DNA of 53,448 bases from Terriglobales bacterium (lineage in GTDB: Bacteria; Acidobacteriota; Terriglobia; Terriglobales; Acidobacteriaceae), in NCBI GenBank assembly GCA_025451215.1, contig JANWKU010000033.1, forward strand, positions 1-53,448. The letters are read 5' to 3'. The notes below the pieces were generated by a model. The model was not told the DNA's origin. It saw only the letters and a program-made list of their open reading frames with translations, and searched no databases. The first letter of the stretch is position 1; every line of letters begins with the position of its first letter. Of the stretch, positions 1-8,302 are shown piece by piece. Made by a program: the position numbers and the translations under genes.

Positions 1-422
1 CCATCGAGCATCACCTGCCAGCCGATGCCCCATGCACCCAGCGTTGGCGACTCCCAATTGTCTTCTTCAAACTTGATGTCATGTTGCCGAAGGTCGATTC
101 CGATTGCGGCTAAAGATTCGAGATAAAGCTCTTGTACATTTTGCGGAGGAGGCTTCAAGATCACCTGCAGCTGCATGTGCTTGAACAGGCGGTTGGGATT
201 CTCGCCGTAACGTCCATCCGCTGGCCGCCTCGAAGGCTGAACGTATGCAACTTTATAGGGCTTCGGACCTAAAACGCGCAGAAAAGTCTCCGGAGCCATG
301 GTGCCCGCGCCGACTTCCACGTCATGGGGCTGCTGCAAAACGCATCCACGCGCCGCCCAGAAGGATTGCAGGCGCAGGATAAGTTCCTGGTAGGTGAGCG
401 AGTTGGACTTGTCAGATGTCAA
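1..422 (-). CDS. glyQ: Glycyl-tRNA synthetase alpha subunit, partial (N-terminal part)
   Basis: Cytoplasmic enzyme subunit that, with GlyS, charges tRNA-Gly. About 140 N-terminal residues are present and the C-terminus runs off the left edge. The reading contains the class II alpha-subunit hallmarks [34 protein letters not shown] and [14 protein letters not shown], which match bacterial GlyQ closely by eye. The only start codon I find in frame, between an upstream stop and the conserved [10 protein letters not shown] segment, is a TTG at 422, so initiation there is inferred and the ribosome site is weak. A separate alpha subunit implies the two-gene alpha2beta2 enzyme, with glyS expected just outside the window. 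Confidence 0.93.
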   Translation of the reverse strand, partial: MTSDKSNSLTYQELILRLQSFWAARGCVLQQPHDVEVGAGTMAPETFLRVLGPKPYKVAYVQPSRRPADGRYGENPNRLFKHMQLQVILKPPPQNVQELYLESLAAIGIDLRQHDIKFEEDNWESPTLGAWGIGWQVMLD

Positions 423-754
423 TTCTTGTCCAGCAAAACTTTACGAATACGTGGAAACGTTGCAATGTTCTGGAGCTAAAGCTGGCGGAGGCACTTCGAT
501 TTTTACGCCTGTTCCTGAGATGATAGGAGAACGCCAACGGACACCGTGACACAACGCCTCTATCGAAACCTCATCGAATGCTGATTAGTTTTTCCGCTGT
601 TCCAATACCTGCTTCATGCCTACACGTTTGGATCTGTCCATTGATTGTAATGGATGCAACGGCCAACCGTCAGCTAGCAAGGCAGGTAGGTCTCTTGGAT
701 ATTACCGGGCAAGAGCTGTGAAATGAATATCCTTCAACCACGGGAGAAAAACAG
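423..754. other. Intergenic stretch with no gene seen
   Basis: This gap lies between the glyQ start and the terminator of the porin/CuA operon. I see no convincing ORF, tRNA or structured RNA in it. It must contain the glyQ promoter on the minus strand, but no clear -35/-10 pair stood out. Confidence 0.5.
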
Positions 755-785
755 ATTGGGCGCCGTAAAGTCGAGGGCGCCCAAT
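755..785 (-). terminator. Rho-independent terminator of the porin-cytochrome-CuA operon
   Basis: A perfect 10-bp stem (ATTGGGCGCC paired with GGCGCCCAAT, arms 755-764 and 776-785) has an 11-nt loop. Read on the minus strand it lies about 35 bases after the last stop codon at 819 and is followed by CTGTTTTTC. The other side also carries a T-rich run (TTTGTTTTG), so it may work in both directions. Confidence 0.8.
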
Positions 786-818
786 TTGTTTTGAATGAAA
801 CGACTAGACAACGCCGTA

Positions 819-1193
819 TTAATGAATGCGATCAATGCTGATTACGTGCAGGCTTTCGGATTTAGCATCAAGAATGCCGGATATCTTGACTTTATCCGCC
901 GCGAATTTCTTCACTAGATCGTCGTTATCCAGGCGATAGACGTTCTTGCCGGAAACCAACACAAAGCGGCCACCCAAATATTCAACGCAATAAATCGCGC
1001 ACTCCGCCGGAGTATTGCCATGAGACCTGCTTTTGAGCATTTCCTGATGGGAGCGAGTAAGCGAGTGGACATTCATCGCACACTGGCTATCCGAGACTTC
1101 TCCTTCAAATGTCCGAACTGGATCATCCGACGCGTACATCACGATCGCCAGCGTGAATATTGCAATTAAGCCAAAACCGAAAACTTTTTTCAT
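819..1193 (-). CDS. Small exported protein of unknown function
   Basis: A 124-residue protein with one N-terminal hydrophobic segment (residues 4-20) that reads as a signal peptide or membrane anchor. The rest is soluble and has three cysteines (in SQCAMNVHS, ECAIYC) and a C-terminal beta-rich part (VKISGILDA...LHVISI). The pattern resembles small acidobacterial exported proteins annotated as DUF5818, but I recall this only loosely. A perfect AAGGAG sits 4 bases before the ATG and lies next to the stop codon of the CuA gene, so the two are cotranscribed. Histidine and cysteine placement near the N-terminus could suit a metal or redox role, but that is speculation. Confidence 0.7.
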   Translation of the reverse strand: MKKVFGFGLIAIFTLAIVMYASDDPVRTFEGEVSDSQCAMNVHSLTRSHQEMLKSRSHGNTPAECAIYCVEYLGGRFVLVSGKNVYRLDNDDLVKKFAADKVKISGILDAKSESLHVISIDRIH

Positions 1194-1203
1194 GAAACTC
1201 CTT

Positions 1204-1620
1204 TCAAGGTACGACGGTAAACTTCATATGCATGGATTCGTGATCGTCACTACAAATAACGGTACAAAGCACGACGTATTCTCCCGGCTCGGTGGGGGCC
1301 GTAAGCTGGAATTCCTGCGTGCCCGGCTTGAGCATCAGGTCCCAACCTTCCACACGGGAACGGTCTTTCGCGCGGAGCAGCGTAAAACTGTGGATTGAGC
1401 CGTCGCGGTTCATGGTTTTTGCCTTCTTCGCGGTGATGCGCAGCAAAACCGGCTCGCCCACTTTGACCGTTATCCCCGGGTTCTTTTGACCCGCGATTCT
1501 GTAACTACTATCTTTATCCGCCAATACTTCAATAACGCGAGTTTCCGCTTTCACAAGCAGAGAGACAAGTAACAAACTGATTGCCGTCGCTGCCAGAAAC
1601 AATCGCTTGAATAAAGCCAT
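1204..1620 (-). CDS. Stand-alone CuA-type cupredoxin, exported
   Basis: A 138-residue exported protein made of one cupredoxin domain behind an N-terminal signal or anchor segment. It carries the dinuclear copper (CuA) ligand set of cytochrome oxidase subunit II and nitrous oxide reductase: His77 in IHSF, then Cys119-x3-Cys123-x3-His127-x2-Met130 near the C-terminus. The residue between the cysteines that is usually Glu (carbonyl ligand) is Val here. Nothing of an oxidase transmembrane hairpin or a NosZ propeller is present, so it is a free CuA carrier or copper-binding protein. The ATG at 1632 overlaps the preceding stop as ATGA; I prefer the ATG at 1620 because an AGGA lies just before it. 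Its partner is probably the cytochrome c encoded immediately upstream. Confidence 0.82.
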   Translation of the reverse strand: MALFKRLFLAATAISLLLVSLLVKAETRVIEVLADKDSSYRIAGQKNPGITVKVGEPVLLRITAKKAKTMNRDGSIHSFTLLRAKDRSRVEGWDLMLKPGTQEFQLTAPTEPGEYVVLCTVICSDDHESMHMKFTVVP

Positions 1621-1628
1621 GAAATTCC

Positions 1629-1922
1629 TCATTGCGTCATGTAGTAAAGAATTGAACGCATATCTTCATCGGTAATGGTGGCCCTGACGCGCATGTGCCG
1701 GACAATGGTGGCCATCATGCGGGGAGGAAATTTGTGCGGGGCCATGTGGCAGCGCCCGCAATTTGCCTGGAACCTGCGTTCACCTTCAATCCGCAGGTGC
1801 TCATCCGGTTGCGCGGTTGCCTTCTGAACAACTGCGACCGGCGGAGCATCGCTGCTTCCCAGGGCCCAGATGGCGGATGAGAGCAAGCCCGCCAGAGCAA
1901 TGGACATGAGTGTCGTTTTCAT
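1629..1922 (-). CDS. Small exported monohaem cytochrome c
   Basis: A 97-residue protein with an N-terminal signal peptide (MKTTLMSIALAGLLSSAIWA) and a single haem-c site, CGRCH, followed by MAPHKFPPRMM, which offers Met as the distal ligand. The compact C-terminal part ending DMRSILYYM fits small class I periplasmic electron carriers. The reading frame extends upstream towards 2033, but that part would overlap the porin; the ATG at 1922 has a purine-rich site (GAAAGA) and starts the signal peptide. It ends in ATGA overlap with the CuA gene, pointing to translational coupling. It likely passes electrons to or from the CuA protein. Confidence 0.85.
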   Translation of the reverse strand: MKTTLMSIALAGLLSSAIWALGSSDAPPVAVVQKATAQPDEHLRIEGERRFQANCGRCHMAPHKFPPRMMATIVRHMRVRATITDEDMRSILYYMTQ

Positions 1923-1972
1923 AAAGCGTCTTTCTTTTCCGCATTGTCGGTTCATTTTCATGTCGCGCTTCT

Positions 1973-3064
1973 TTATTCCGTGCCCGATGGCCCGAGCGGC
2001 AGCGCGAAACGGTAGGCAATGCCCATACTCCACAGGTTCGCGTCTCCGTCCGCGCCGAACTGCCGGCTGTAACTGCCAGTGAGTTTGAGTCCGTCGTGAA
2101 TGTAATAATTAAGTCCCAAATCCGCCTGCCGGGTATTTGCTTCAGGCAAGTTATCTTCTTCGCCTTGAGCGTTGTCTTTAGTGGACTCTCCCACAAAAAA
2201 TTGTTGAAGACCGCCGACAATTTCTGTGTGCCGCAGGGTTGTGTGCCAGAAAGAAGCTTGGCTCAGCATGTAGGCAGCGGTGATCCAATATCCGCTACCG
2301 TCGTCGGATCGCGAATACTCGGAACGAAGATTCAACGGAAGGGCCCTGGGCTGCCATGAGGAATAAAAGCCGAAGGCAGTGTTGCGGCCGTCTTGTAATT
2401 CTTTCTGCCATGAAAAACCAGCTTCCAACCGTTGATCGGGAAGAAAAAAGCCGAGCCTACCGCCCGACGTGCGGTCGGACTCAATCGCGTCCGGGCTCGC
2501 CTGCGCGGAAAAATATGTTGCGTAGTTCAGCTCGAATCTTGAATTGACTGGGAACCCTCCGCGAAACATGAATCCATCGCTGGAGCCGGTCGCAATCGGG
2601 AAAATTAGCGGATCAAGAGGCAACTTTCGTATCCAGATGGGATACAACCGCTCGTTATACATGTTGAAAGGAGTCAGGAAACGCCCCGCAGTTATAGTGA
2701 GATAGGGGTTCACGATGTAATCGAGTTGGACGTAGTCCAGATCTTTGCTTACTTTTCCCGCGTACGCACCTCCGCCATCCGGACGTTCAAAATCTCCTTC
2801 GAATTCTCCGCGAGCCTCCACAAGCCAGCGATCGCCTATAGGCAGAAGCAACACGGGGCTGATTTGCGGATTCAGTTCCGCGTGTCCGCCCTCAATGTTC
2901 GTAAAATATCCGGCATTGCCGGTGAGCAGGGGAATGGGACGATCAGAGTCGGAGACCTGAGCCAGCAGCGGGAGCGCAAACAGGCAAACGATTGAAACCG
3001 AAAGATGAGGTCGCGAAATGAATCTGAAACAGCGTCTCAATTGATGTAAATCTGGCGGTATCAC
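1973..3064 (-). CDS. Outer-membrane beta-barrel porin-like protein
   Basis: A 363-residue protein with a signal peptide ending near residue 36 (LFALPLLAQ) followed by alternating amphipathic strands rich in Tyr, Phe and Gly and a short C-terminal strand ending RFALPLGPSGTE. Segments such as LDYIVNPYLTITAGRFLTPFN and ITAAYMLSQASFW look like barrel strands of the phosphate-selective-porin (OprO/OprP-like) type. Substrate cannot be told from sequence. The start is a GTG at 3064. It is first in a minus-strand operon with a cytochrome c, a CuA protein and a small exported protein, which hints at a link to electron transfer or metal handling rather than nutrient uptake. Confidence 0.75.
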   Translation of the reverse strand: MIPPDLHQLRRCFRFISRPHLSVSIVCLFALPLLAQVSDSDRPIPLLTGNAGYFTNIEGGHAELNPQISPVLLLPIGDRWLVEARGEFEGDFERPDGGGAYAGKVSKDLDYVQLDYIVNPYLTITAGRFLTPFNMYNERLYPIWIRKLPLDPLIFPIATGSSDGFMFRGGFPVNSRFELNYATYFSAQASPDAIESDRTSGGRLGFFLPDQRLEAGFSWQKELQDGRNTAFGFYSSWQPRALPLNLRSEYSRSDDGSGYWITAAYMLSQASFWHTTLRHTEIVGGLQQFFVGESTKDNAQGEEDNLPEANTRQADLGLNYYIHDGLKLTGSYSRQFGADGDANLWSMGIAYRFALPLGPSGTE

Positions 3065-3152
3065 TACTGCCTACCTTCTCGCTGCCCCTCTTTAGTGATT
3101 GCATCAATTTTGCCGCATTGTGATAGGCACGCGGAAGATAACTGAGGTAATG

Positions 3153-3164
3153 AGGAAATTTCCT
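3153..3164. promoter_or_regulatory. Palindrome in the porin/DUF4097 divergent promoter region
   Basis: AGGAAATTTCCT is a perfect 12-bp palindrome placed between the divergent starts at 3064 and 3248. It could be an operator shared by both genes. A short palindrome can arise by chance, so this is only a candidate. Confidence 0.3.
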
Positions 3165-3247
3165 GTCCCGATTTTGGACTTGGCTTTTTGTCGACCTGCT
3201 CACGAAGCATGTTTTGCCCCGTCCAAACCACATCACTGGGAGGAACT

Positions 3248-4108
3248 ATGCAGAGCCGACAACGAGCAATCCACCGCGCTACCCTAATTTTAGGCGCAAT
3301 CTGTGCCCTTTCCATCCTAACGACGCAAGGACATGCGTCCGATAAAACAACCCGGTTGACCCAGGAATTTCATCATACGTATTCACTCAATGCGCAGGGC
3401 AAGGTTTCATTGGACAACATCAACGGTCCTGTCCATATCTCTTCCTGGGACCGAAACGAAGTTAAAGTGGATGCCGTGAAGCATGCTGACAATCAGGAGC
3501 GGCTGGATGAAGCCCGCATCAAAATTGACGCGGACAGCAATTCAATTTCAATCCAAACTAAGTATCCAGACCACTCGGATTACGGAAATGGAAGTAATCC
3601 AGCATGGGTGGAATACACCCTAACGGTACCGCGGAATGTTCGCCTGGATGCAATCAAGCTCATTAATGGTTCGCTGGATATTAGTGGAATTAGTGGAGAA
3701 GTGCAGGCATCCTGTATCAACGGCACTCTAAGCGCGAAAGAACTTACTGGGCCAATGAAACTTTCCACCATCAACGGACTCGCGGACGTCGAGATTAGCC
3801 CTTCTGGAACCAATCGGGCCGAAATTTCGTCGGTAAATGGGCCGGTGAAATTGAGTATGCCATCCGACGCCAAGGCGCAAATTGAAGCCAACACCGTGAC
3901 GGGCAAAATCAGCAATGAATTTGGCCTGCGTGTGAATGATCACCGGTATATAGGACATGATTTGAGCGGCCAATTGGACGGAGGAGGCATGCTCATCCAA
4001 CTCCGCAATGTCAATGGACCAATTCAAATTCATCGGATTAATGACGGCCATGCGCAGGGTCCGGTGAAAGATCTTAGCCAGCACCAAAAAGACGACGGCG
4101 AGATCTAA
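3248..4108 (+). CDS. Exported DUF4097-type beta-strand-repeat protein
   Basis: A 286-residue protein with a signal peptide (hydrophobic stretch LILGAICALSILTTQGHA) and a long right-handed beta-repeat region. Repeated short phrases of the form I-N-G-x-(L/V)-x-(I/V), such as DNINGPVHISSW, KLINGSLDIS, STINGLADVEI, SSVNGPVKLS and RNVNGPIQIH, are typical of DUF4097 (putative adhesin-like) proteins. Function is unknown; these are often envelope-associated and sometimes sit beside sigma/anti-sigma genes. The start was chosen at 3248 because GGAGG lies 4-5 bases upstream; the open frame extends further, to 3188. The C-terminus is hydrophilic and Lys/Asp rich. Confidence 0.8.
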   Translation: MQSRQRAIHRATLILGAICALSILTTQGHASDKTTRLTQEFHHTYSLNAQGKVSLDNINGPVHISSWDRNEVKVDAVKHADNQERLDEARIKIDADSNSISIQTKYPDHSDYGNGSNPAWVEYTLTVPRNVRLDAIKLINGSLDISGISGEVQASCINGTLSAKELTGPMKLSTINGLADVEISPSGTNRAEISSVNGPVKLSMPSDAKAQIEANTVTGKISNEFGLRVNDHRYIGHDLSGQLDGGGMLIQLRNVNGPIQIHRINDGHAQGPVKDLSQHQKDDGEI

Positions 4109-4187
4109 TCGCTCTCGGCGATGAACGCCCATCCAGCAACCTTGCCCCGCGGCTTGAGTCCTCCTATGATCAAAGTCGCGGGGGCCT

Positions 4188-5981
4188 ATGTCGGGAACAC
4201 CATCTAAACCGCTGGTCGCTGAAAATCCAATGGCGGATGTCGCGCAAGAAAGGCATCCCTCTGCCCGCGAGAATGACTGGGTGGAAAACACGCTGACCCC
4301 CACGCTGGAGAAATCCCCGGAAAGACCTATTGGCGCCGCTAGCGGAGTAAATATCGAGAAAGACGGTTATGCCCGATTCACGACAATTTCGGGCACTCCG
4401 GTTCGGCGCTTGTACACGCAGGCCGACCTTCCCGCGGATTGGGATTCCGCAATACATTTAGGCCAGCCGGGCCAACCGCCATTTACTCGCAGCATTCACG
4501 CCAATGGCTATCGCGGCAAACTTTTCACCATGCGGCAGTTCTCGGGCTTCGCTTCGCCTGAAGAGACCAACCAGCGCTACCGTTACTTGCTCGAGCAGGG
4601 CGGAGGCGGGTTGTCGGTTGCCTTTGATCTGCCTACGCTCATGGGCTATGACTCCGATCATCCCGCAAGCGAAGGCGAGGTGGGCAAATGCGGAGTGGCC
4701 ATTGATTCGCTCGAAGACATGGAAGTTCTCTTCTCGGGCATTGACCTGGAGAAGACGACGGTTTCGATGACCATTAATTCTCCCGCATCGGTGCTATGGG
4801 CGATGTACCTAGTAGTCGCGGAGAAACAGGGAGCAGATTGGAAGAAAATCTCAGGCACTTTGCAAAATGACATTCTGAAGGAGTACATCGCACAGAAGGA
4901 ATACATCTATCCGCCTGCGCCTTCTATGCGGCTGGTGGTGGATACATTTGAGTTTGGCTCAAAATTCACGCCGCGCTTTAATACCATTTCGATCAGCGGT
5001 TATCACATCCGGGAAGCTGGCTCGACGGCGTTACAAGAGCTGGCCTTTACGCTGTATGACGGCATTGAGTACGTGGAATGGGCGAGAAGACGCGGCCTGG
5101 ATGTAGACGAATTCGGGCCTCGACTTAGCTTTTTCTTCAACGCGCACAACGACTTTTTTGAGGAGATCGCGAAGTACCGGGCGGCGCGCAAGATTTGGTA
5201 CCGGGTCATGAAAGACAGGTTCGGTGCGAAAAACCCGCGTACATGGCTCATGCGTTTTCATACTCAGACGGCGGGCGTTTCCCTCCCTGCGCAACAGCCA
5301 ATGAATAATATTTCACGGGCGGCGATCCAGGCGCTGGCCGCGGTGTTGGGAGGTACGCAGTCCCTTCATACTGACGGGTACGACGAAGCTCTAGCACTGC
5401 CCACGGAAGAAGCTGCTCGCATCGCGCTGCGTACGCAGCAGATCATCGCCCACGAATCGGGCGTGACGCAGACAGTGGATCCATTAGGCGGGTCGTATTT
5501 TCTCGAAACCTTAACCCTTGCGATGGAAAAAGGCGCCTTCGACTATTTTGGCAAGCTCGATGCCATGGGCGGGATGGTAAAGGCCATCGAACGCGGCTAT
5601 CCGCAAAAGGAGATCGCTGAGGCTTCATATCAATATCAGCGCGCAGTCGAGGCAAAGGAAAAGATCATCGTCGGGGTGAATGAATTTACCGTCGAGGAAG
5701 ATGCTCCATCAACTCTCTATATTGACGAAAGTGTTGCCACCAGCCAAGCGGCCAAGCTGAAAGCGTTGCGTGCGCGCCGCTCGAATGAGGACGTGCGGCG
5801 CTGTTTGGGCGCGTTGAGGAAGGCCGCCGCGCAGGAGCCGAAAGCCGGGACTCACGGCGTGTCGCCCGCCAATACCATGCCCTACATCATTGAGGCTGTA
5901 AGAACCTATGCAACGGTGGGCGAGATTTGCGAGGCATTGCGCGAGGTGTTTGGGACATACACGGAAGTAAGCATCGCATGA
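4188..5981 (+). CDS. Coenzyme-B12-dependent acyl-CoA mutase, large subunit (isobutyryl-CoA mutase type predicted)
   Basis: A 597-residue TIM-barrel subunit of the methylmalonyl-CoA mutase family without the B12-binding domain, so it needs a separate small subunit that is not in this window. The substrate-pocket motif reads TMRQFSGF, with Phe118 where methylmalonyl-CoA mutase has Tyr89. The segment [14 protein letters not shown] has Gln236 where methylmalonyl-CoA mutase has Arg207. Phe plus Gln is the pair reported for isobutyryl-CoA mutase (Phe80/Gln198). The conserved [11 protein letters not shown] segment with the catalytic His is intact. The likely reaction is isobutyryl-CoA to n-butyryl-CoA rearrangement. 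Databases would probably call it methylmalonyl-CoA mutase. The start at 4188 follows a G-rich site; an ATG at 4230 is possible. Confidence 0.88.
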   Translation: MSGTPSKPLVAENPMADVAQERHPSARENDWVENTLTPTLEKSPERPIGAASGVNIEKDGYARFTTISGTPVRRLYTQADLPADWDSAIHLGQPGQPPFTRSIHANGYRGKLFTMRQFSGFASPEETNQRYRYLLEQGGGGLSVAFDLPTLMGYDSDHPASEGEVGKCGVAIDSLEDMEVLFSGIDLEKTTVSMTINSPASVLWAMYLVVAEKQGADWKKISGTLQNDILKEYIAQKEYIYPPAPSMRLVVDTFEFGSKFTPRFNTISISGYHIREAGSTALQELAFTLYDGIEYVEWARRRGLDVDEFGPRLSFFFNAHNDFFEEIAKYRAARKIWYRVMKDRFGAKNPRTWLMRFHTQTAGVSLPAQQPMNNISRAAIQALAAVLGGTQSLHTDGYDEALALPTEEAARIALRTQQIIAHESGVTQTVDPLGGSYFLETLTLAMEKGAFDYFGKLDAMGGMVKAIERGYPQKEIAEASYQYQRAVEAKEKIIVGVNEFTVEEDAPSTLYIDESVATSQAAKLKALRARRSNEDVRRCLGALRKAAAQEPKAGTHGVSPANTMPYIIEAVRTYATVGEICEALREVFGTYTEVSIA

Positions 5982-6041
5982 TTCCTGTTGCAAACTTCAG
6001 CGCGACGTCCTGTTAATCTAATAAGTCGCCCTCACATCTTC

Positions 6042-7271
6042 ATGAGCAAATACATCCTCATTAATCTTTCCGGCGGGGACAAGCCCGGCCAAACCAGTTC
6101 TCTCGCAAACATTCTTGCCACTTACGATGTACGCATTCTCGACATCGGCCAGGCAGTCGTGCATGAAACACTGGCTCTTGCCATCCTGATTGAAATTCCT
6201 GCGGGAAAGGAATTTACACCGCTCAAAAAAGAACTCATCGTCCAGGCGCATGAACTTGACCTCCAGGTGAAATTCACGCCTATTAATCAGCAGGCCTTTG
6301 ACCATTGGGTAAAAACGCAGGGCAAGCACCGGTTCATCATTTCCGTATTAGGCCGGATCATTACGGCGGAGCAACTGGCGCGGGTAAGCGCTGCGATTTC
6401 CGACAATGCCTTGAATATTGATCGCATTGAACGGCTCTCGGGGAGGCTGTCGCTAACAGGAAATAATCCCAACACCAATGCCTGCATTGAACTTGAAATC
6501 AGCGGCGAAACCGATTCCTCCGCCACCCTGCGCGCCGACCTCATGGCCTTGACGCAAACCTTCAACATTGACATTGCTTTTCAGCGCGAGAGTATTCACC
6601 GGCGCAACCGCCGCCTGTTCGCTTTCGACATGGACTCCACCCTGATTCAGGGCGAAGTGATCGACGAACTCGCAAAGCTGAAAGGCGTAGGGGAAGAAGT
6701 TGCGCAAATTACGGCTGCCGCCATGCGCGGCGAACTCGACTTCAAGCAAAGTTTTGCCAAGAGGCTATCGCTGCTGGGCGGTTTGCCTGAAGAACAATTG
6801 AAAAAAGTTTTGTCGGCCATTCCGCTCGCGGAAGGCGCCGAACGGCTGATTTCCGCGCTCAATCTGCTGGGCTATAAAACCGCCATTCTTTCCGGCGGAT
6901 TTACCTTCTTCGGGGAGTACTTGCAGCAGCGACTGGGGATTGATTACGTTTTTGCCAACGAACTGGAAATCACGGGCGGCGTGGTCACCGGCAAGGCCCG
7001 GGGCGAAATCGTAGACGGCAAGAGGAAGGCCGAACTTCTGCAGGAAATCGCAGAGAAGGAAAACATTTCGCTCGATCAAGTTGTGGCGATTGGCGACGGC
7101 GCCAACGACCTTCCGATGCTTAGCATCGCCGGTATGGGAATCGCCTTCCACGCGAAGCCCTTGGTGCGCAAGAGCGCGAACCATTCGCTCTCTTTTTTAG
7201 GGCTCGACAGTTTGCTGTATTTGATCGGCGTGCGTGACCGCGATCTTCACGCGATTGTGGCACAGAAGTAA
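6042..7271 (+). CDS. serB: Phosphoserine phosphatase with N-terminal ACT domains
   Basis: Hydrolyses L-phosphoserine to serine, the last step of serine biosynthesis, in the cytoplasm. The first half (about residues 1-185) has ACT-like folds: KYILINLSGGDKPGQTSSLANIL and a second, HRFIISVLGRIITAEQLARVS, as in long SerB proteins of actinobacteria. The second half is a HAD phosphatase with the nucleophile motif FAFDMDSTLI, the lysine region KTAILSGGFTFF and the metal motif AIGDGANDLPML. At 409 residues it has the length of the two-ACT class, where ACT domains allow serine feedback. The ATG at 6042 starts the ACT domain; a TTG at 5988 would add 18 unconserved residues. It lies 60 bases after the mutase gene and may be cotranscribed. 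Confidence 0.95.
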   Translation: MSKYILINLSGGDKPGQTSSLANILATYDVRILDIGQAVVHETLALAILIEIPAGKEFTPLKKELIVQAHELDLQVKFTPINQQAFDHWVKTQGKHRFIISVLGRIITAEQLARVSAAISDNALNIDRIERLSGRLSLTGNNPNTNACIELEISGETDSSATLRADLMALTQTFNIDIAFQRESIHRRNRRLFAFDMDSTLIQGEVIDELAKLKGVGEEVAQITAAAMRGELDFKQSFAKRLSLLGGLPEEQLKKVLSAIPLAEGAERLISALNLLGYKTAILSGGFTFFGEYLQQRLGIDYVFANELEITGGVVTGKARGEIVDGKRKAELLQEIAEKENISLDQVVAIGDGANDLPMLSIAGMGIAFHAKPLVRKSANHSLSFLGLDSLLYLIGVRDRDLHAIVAQK

Positions 7272-7278
7272 AGTTGAC

Positions 7279-7608
7279 TTAAGTGACGCGAGCGTAAAGT
7301 TCGTCCCACTTGTGATGCTGCGTGGAATCAGGCCCGCGACTGCCTTTGAAGCGTTGTTCTTCTACGTGAATCTCTGACATGCGATCCACGTCAATCCATC
7401 GCCATGCTGGCAACTTCCCCGTATTGCTTTCTCCACCTACCTGGTATGACAGCAACCGCACTTTTCCGTTCTGCACTCCGTAGTCATGGGGCTCCACAAG
7501 GCGCGTTTTGCCTGCGTAGAAGAAGTGCAGCAAACGCTTTTCGCCAATCGCTTGGCGGATTAGGCGATCAATTTTGGAGTCAATTACGAACATATTCCCA
7601 ACATTCAT
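7279..7608 (-). CDS. Small WYL-like protein, function unknown
   Basis: A 109-residue cytoplasmic protein. Its core reads as a stripped-down WYL-type module: IDRLIRQAIGEKRLLHFFY, then RLVEPHDYGVQNGKVRLLSYQVGG and RWIDVDRMSEIHV, the pattern of an SH3-like beta barrel that in larger regulators binds nucleotides or nucleic acid ligands. No helix-turn-helix is present, so it is not itself a transcription factor. It is convergent with serB, 7 bases away, and its 5' end faces the toxin-antitoxin promoter. Start at 7608 or at the Met 5 codons later (7593). The WYL assignment is by eye and moderately sure. Confidence 0.65.
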   Translation of the reverse strand: MNVGNMFVIDSKIDRLIRQAIGEKRLLHFFYAGKTRLVEPHDYGVQNGKVRLLSYQVGGESNTGKLPAWRWIDVDRMSEIHVEEQRFKGSRGPDSTQHHKWDELYARVT

Positions 7609-7632
7609 TTCAGAATGCGCGCTTCTCTCAAA

Positions 7633-7661
7633 ATAGTCACTTTATATGACTATGGTACAAT
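7633..7661 (+). promoter_or_regulatory. Toxin-antitoxin promoter and likely operator
   Basis: A perfect inverted repeat (ATAGTCA at 7633-7639 and TGACTAT at 7647-7653, 7-nt spacer) is followed directly by a -10-like TACAAT at 7656-7661. The antitoxin ATG at 7671 is only 9 bases after this -10 and no ribosome site precedes it, so the transcript would be almost leaderless. The repeat overlaps the expected -35 region, as expected for autorepression by a Phd/YefM antitoxin. Confidence 0.5.
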
Positions 7662-7670
7662 ATTTAGACT

Positions 7671-7910
7671 ATGAAGGAAGTGGCTATTTCGGAATTTAAA
7701 TCTAAGTGCTTGGCCTTGCTTGCACAGGTCGAAAAAACTAAACATCCAATCCTCATTACCAGATTCGGCAAGCCGGTTGCTGAAGTCATGCCGCCTTCCG
7801 CGCGGGTGTCAGAAAATTGGATTGGCTCCATGAAAGATAAAATTGAGATTCTTGGTGATATCGTTTCTCCCGCCAACGACGAAAGCGACTGGGAGGCGTT
7901 GGGCGATTGA
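7671..7910 (+). CDS. Antitoxin of the Phd/YefM family
   Basis: A 79-residue protein starting MKEVAISEFKSKCLALLAQV and continuing HPILITRFGKPVAEVMP, the typical Phd/YefM DNA-binding fold. The acidic tail (SPANDESDWEALGD) is the usual toxin-neutralising segment. It overlaps the PIN toxin gene by 4 bases (TTGA), the standard antitoxin-toxin arrangement. It is expected to bind and neutralise the PIN toxin and to repress its own promoter through the inverted repeat just upstream. Confidence 0.92.
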   Translation: MKEVAISEFKSKCLALLAQVEKTKHPILITRFGKPVAEVMPPSARVSENWIGSMKDKIEILGDIVSPANDESDWEALGD

Positions 7911-8296
7911 AGCTGCTCTTGGATACACACATCTGGTTGTGGAGCTTGCAGGACTCGCGGAGGTTGGGAAAAAGAGTCCAGCACGAGTTGCACAACTCAG
8001 AAAATGAACTTTGGCTCTCTCCCATCAGCACTTGGGAAGCACTCACATTGCATGCGAAAGGGAGAATTCGCCTTCATGGAGATCTCGCCAATTGGGTTGT
8101 GGATTCCACGGCGCCATTTCGCGAGGCTCCATTAACGCATGAAATTGCGCTGGCGGCGCGTGAGTTGCGGTTACAGCAACAAGACCCGGCCGACCGATTC
8201 CTGGCAGCTACGGCCAAAGTATTGGACTTAACGCTTGTTACAGCAGATTTGAGGCTGCTGGGGCTGGGCGAAGTTGCGACTCTCGCAAATCGCTAG
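7907..8296 (+). CDS. PIN-domain toxin (VapC-like ribonuclease)
   Basis: A 129-residue PIN-domain protein predicted to cleave RNA when free of its antitoxin. The acidic metal-binding residues are visible: LLLDTHIWLW at the start, ISTWEALT (Glu in the middle), DPADRFLAATA and LTLVTADLRLL near the end. This DTHIWLW subgroup usually pairs with Phd-type antitoxins, as here. It starts with TTG overlapping the antitoxin stop codon, consistent with translational coupling that keeps toxin below antitoxin. The gene ends 6 bases before the convergent proA. Confidence 0.92.
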   Translation: MKLLLDTHIWLWSLQDSRRLGKRVQHELHNSENELWLSPISTWEALTLHAKGRIRLHGDLANWVVDSTAPFREAPLTHEIALAARELRLQQQDPADRFLAATAKVLDLTLVTADLRLLGLGEVATLANR

Positions 8297-8302
8297 GGCA
8301 GT

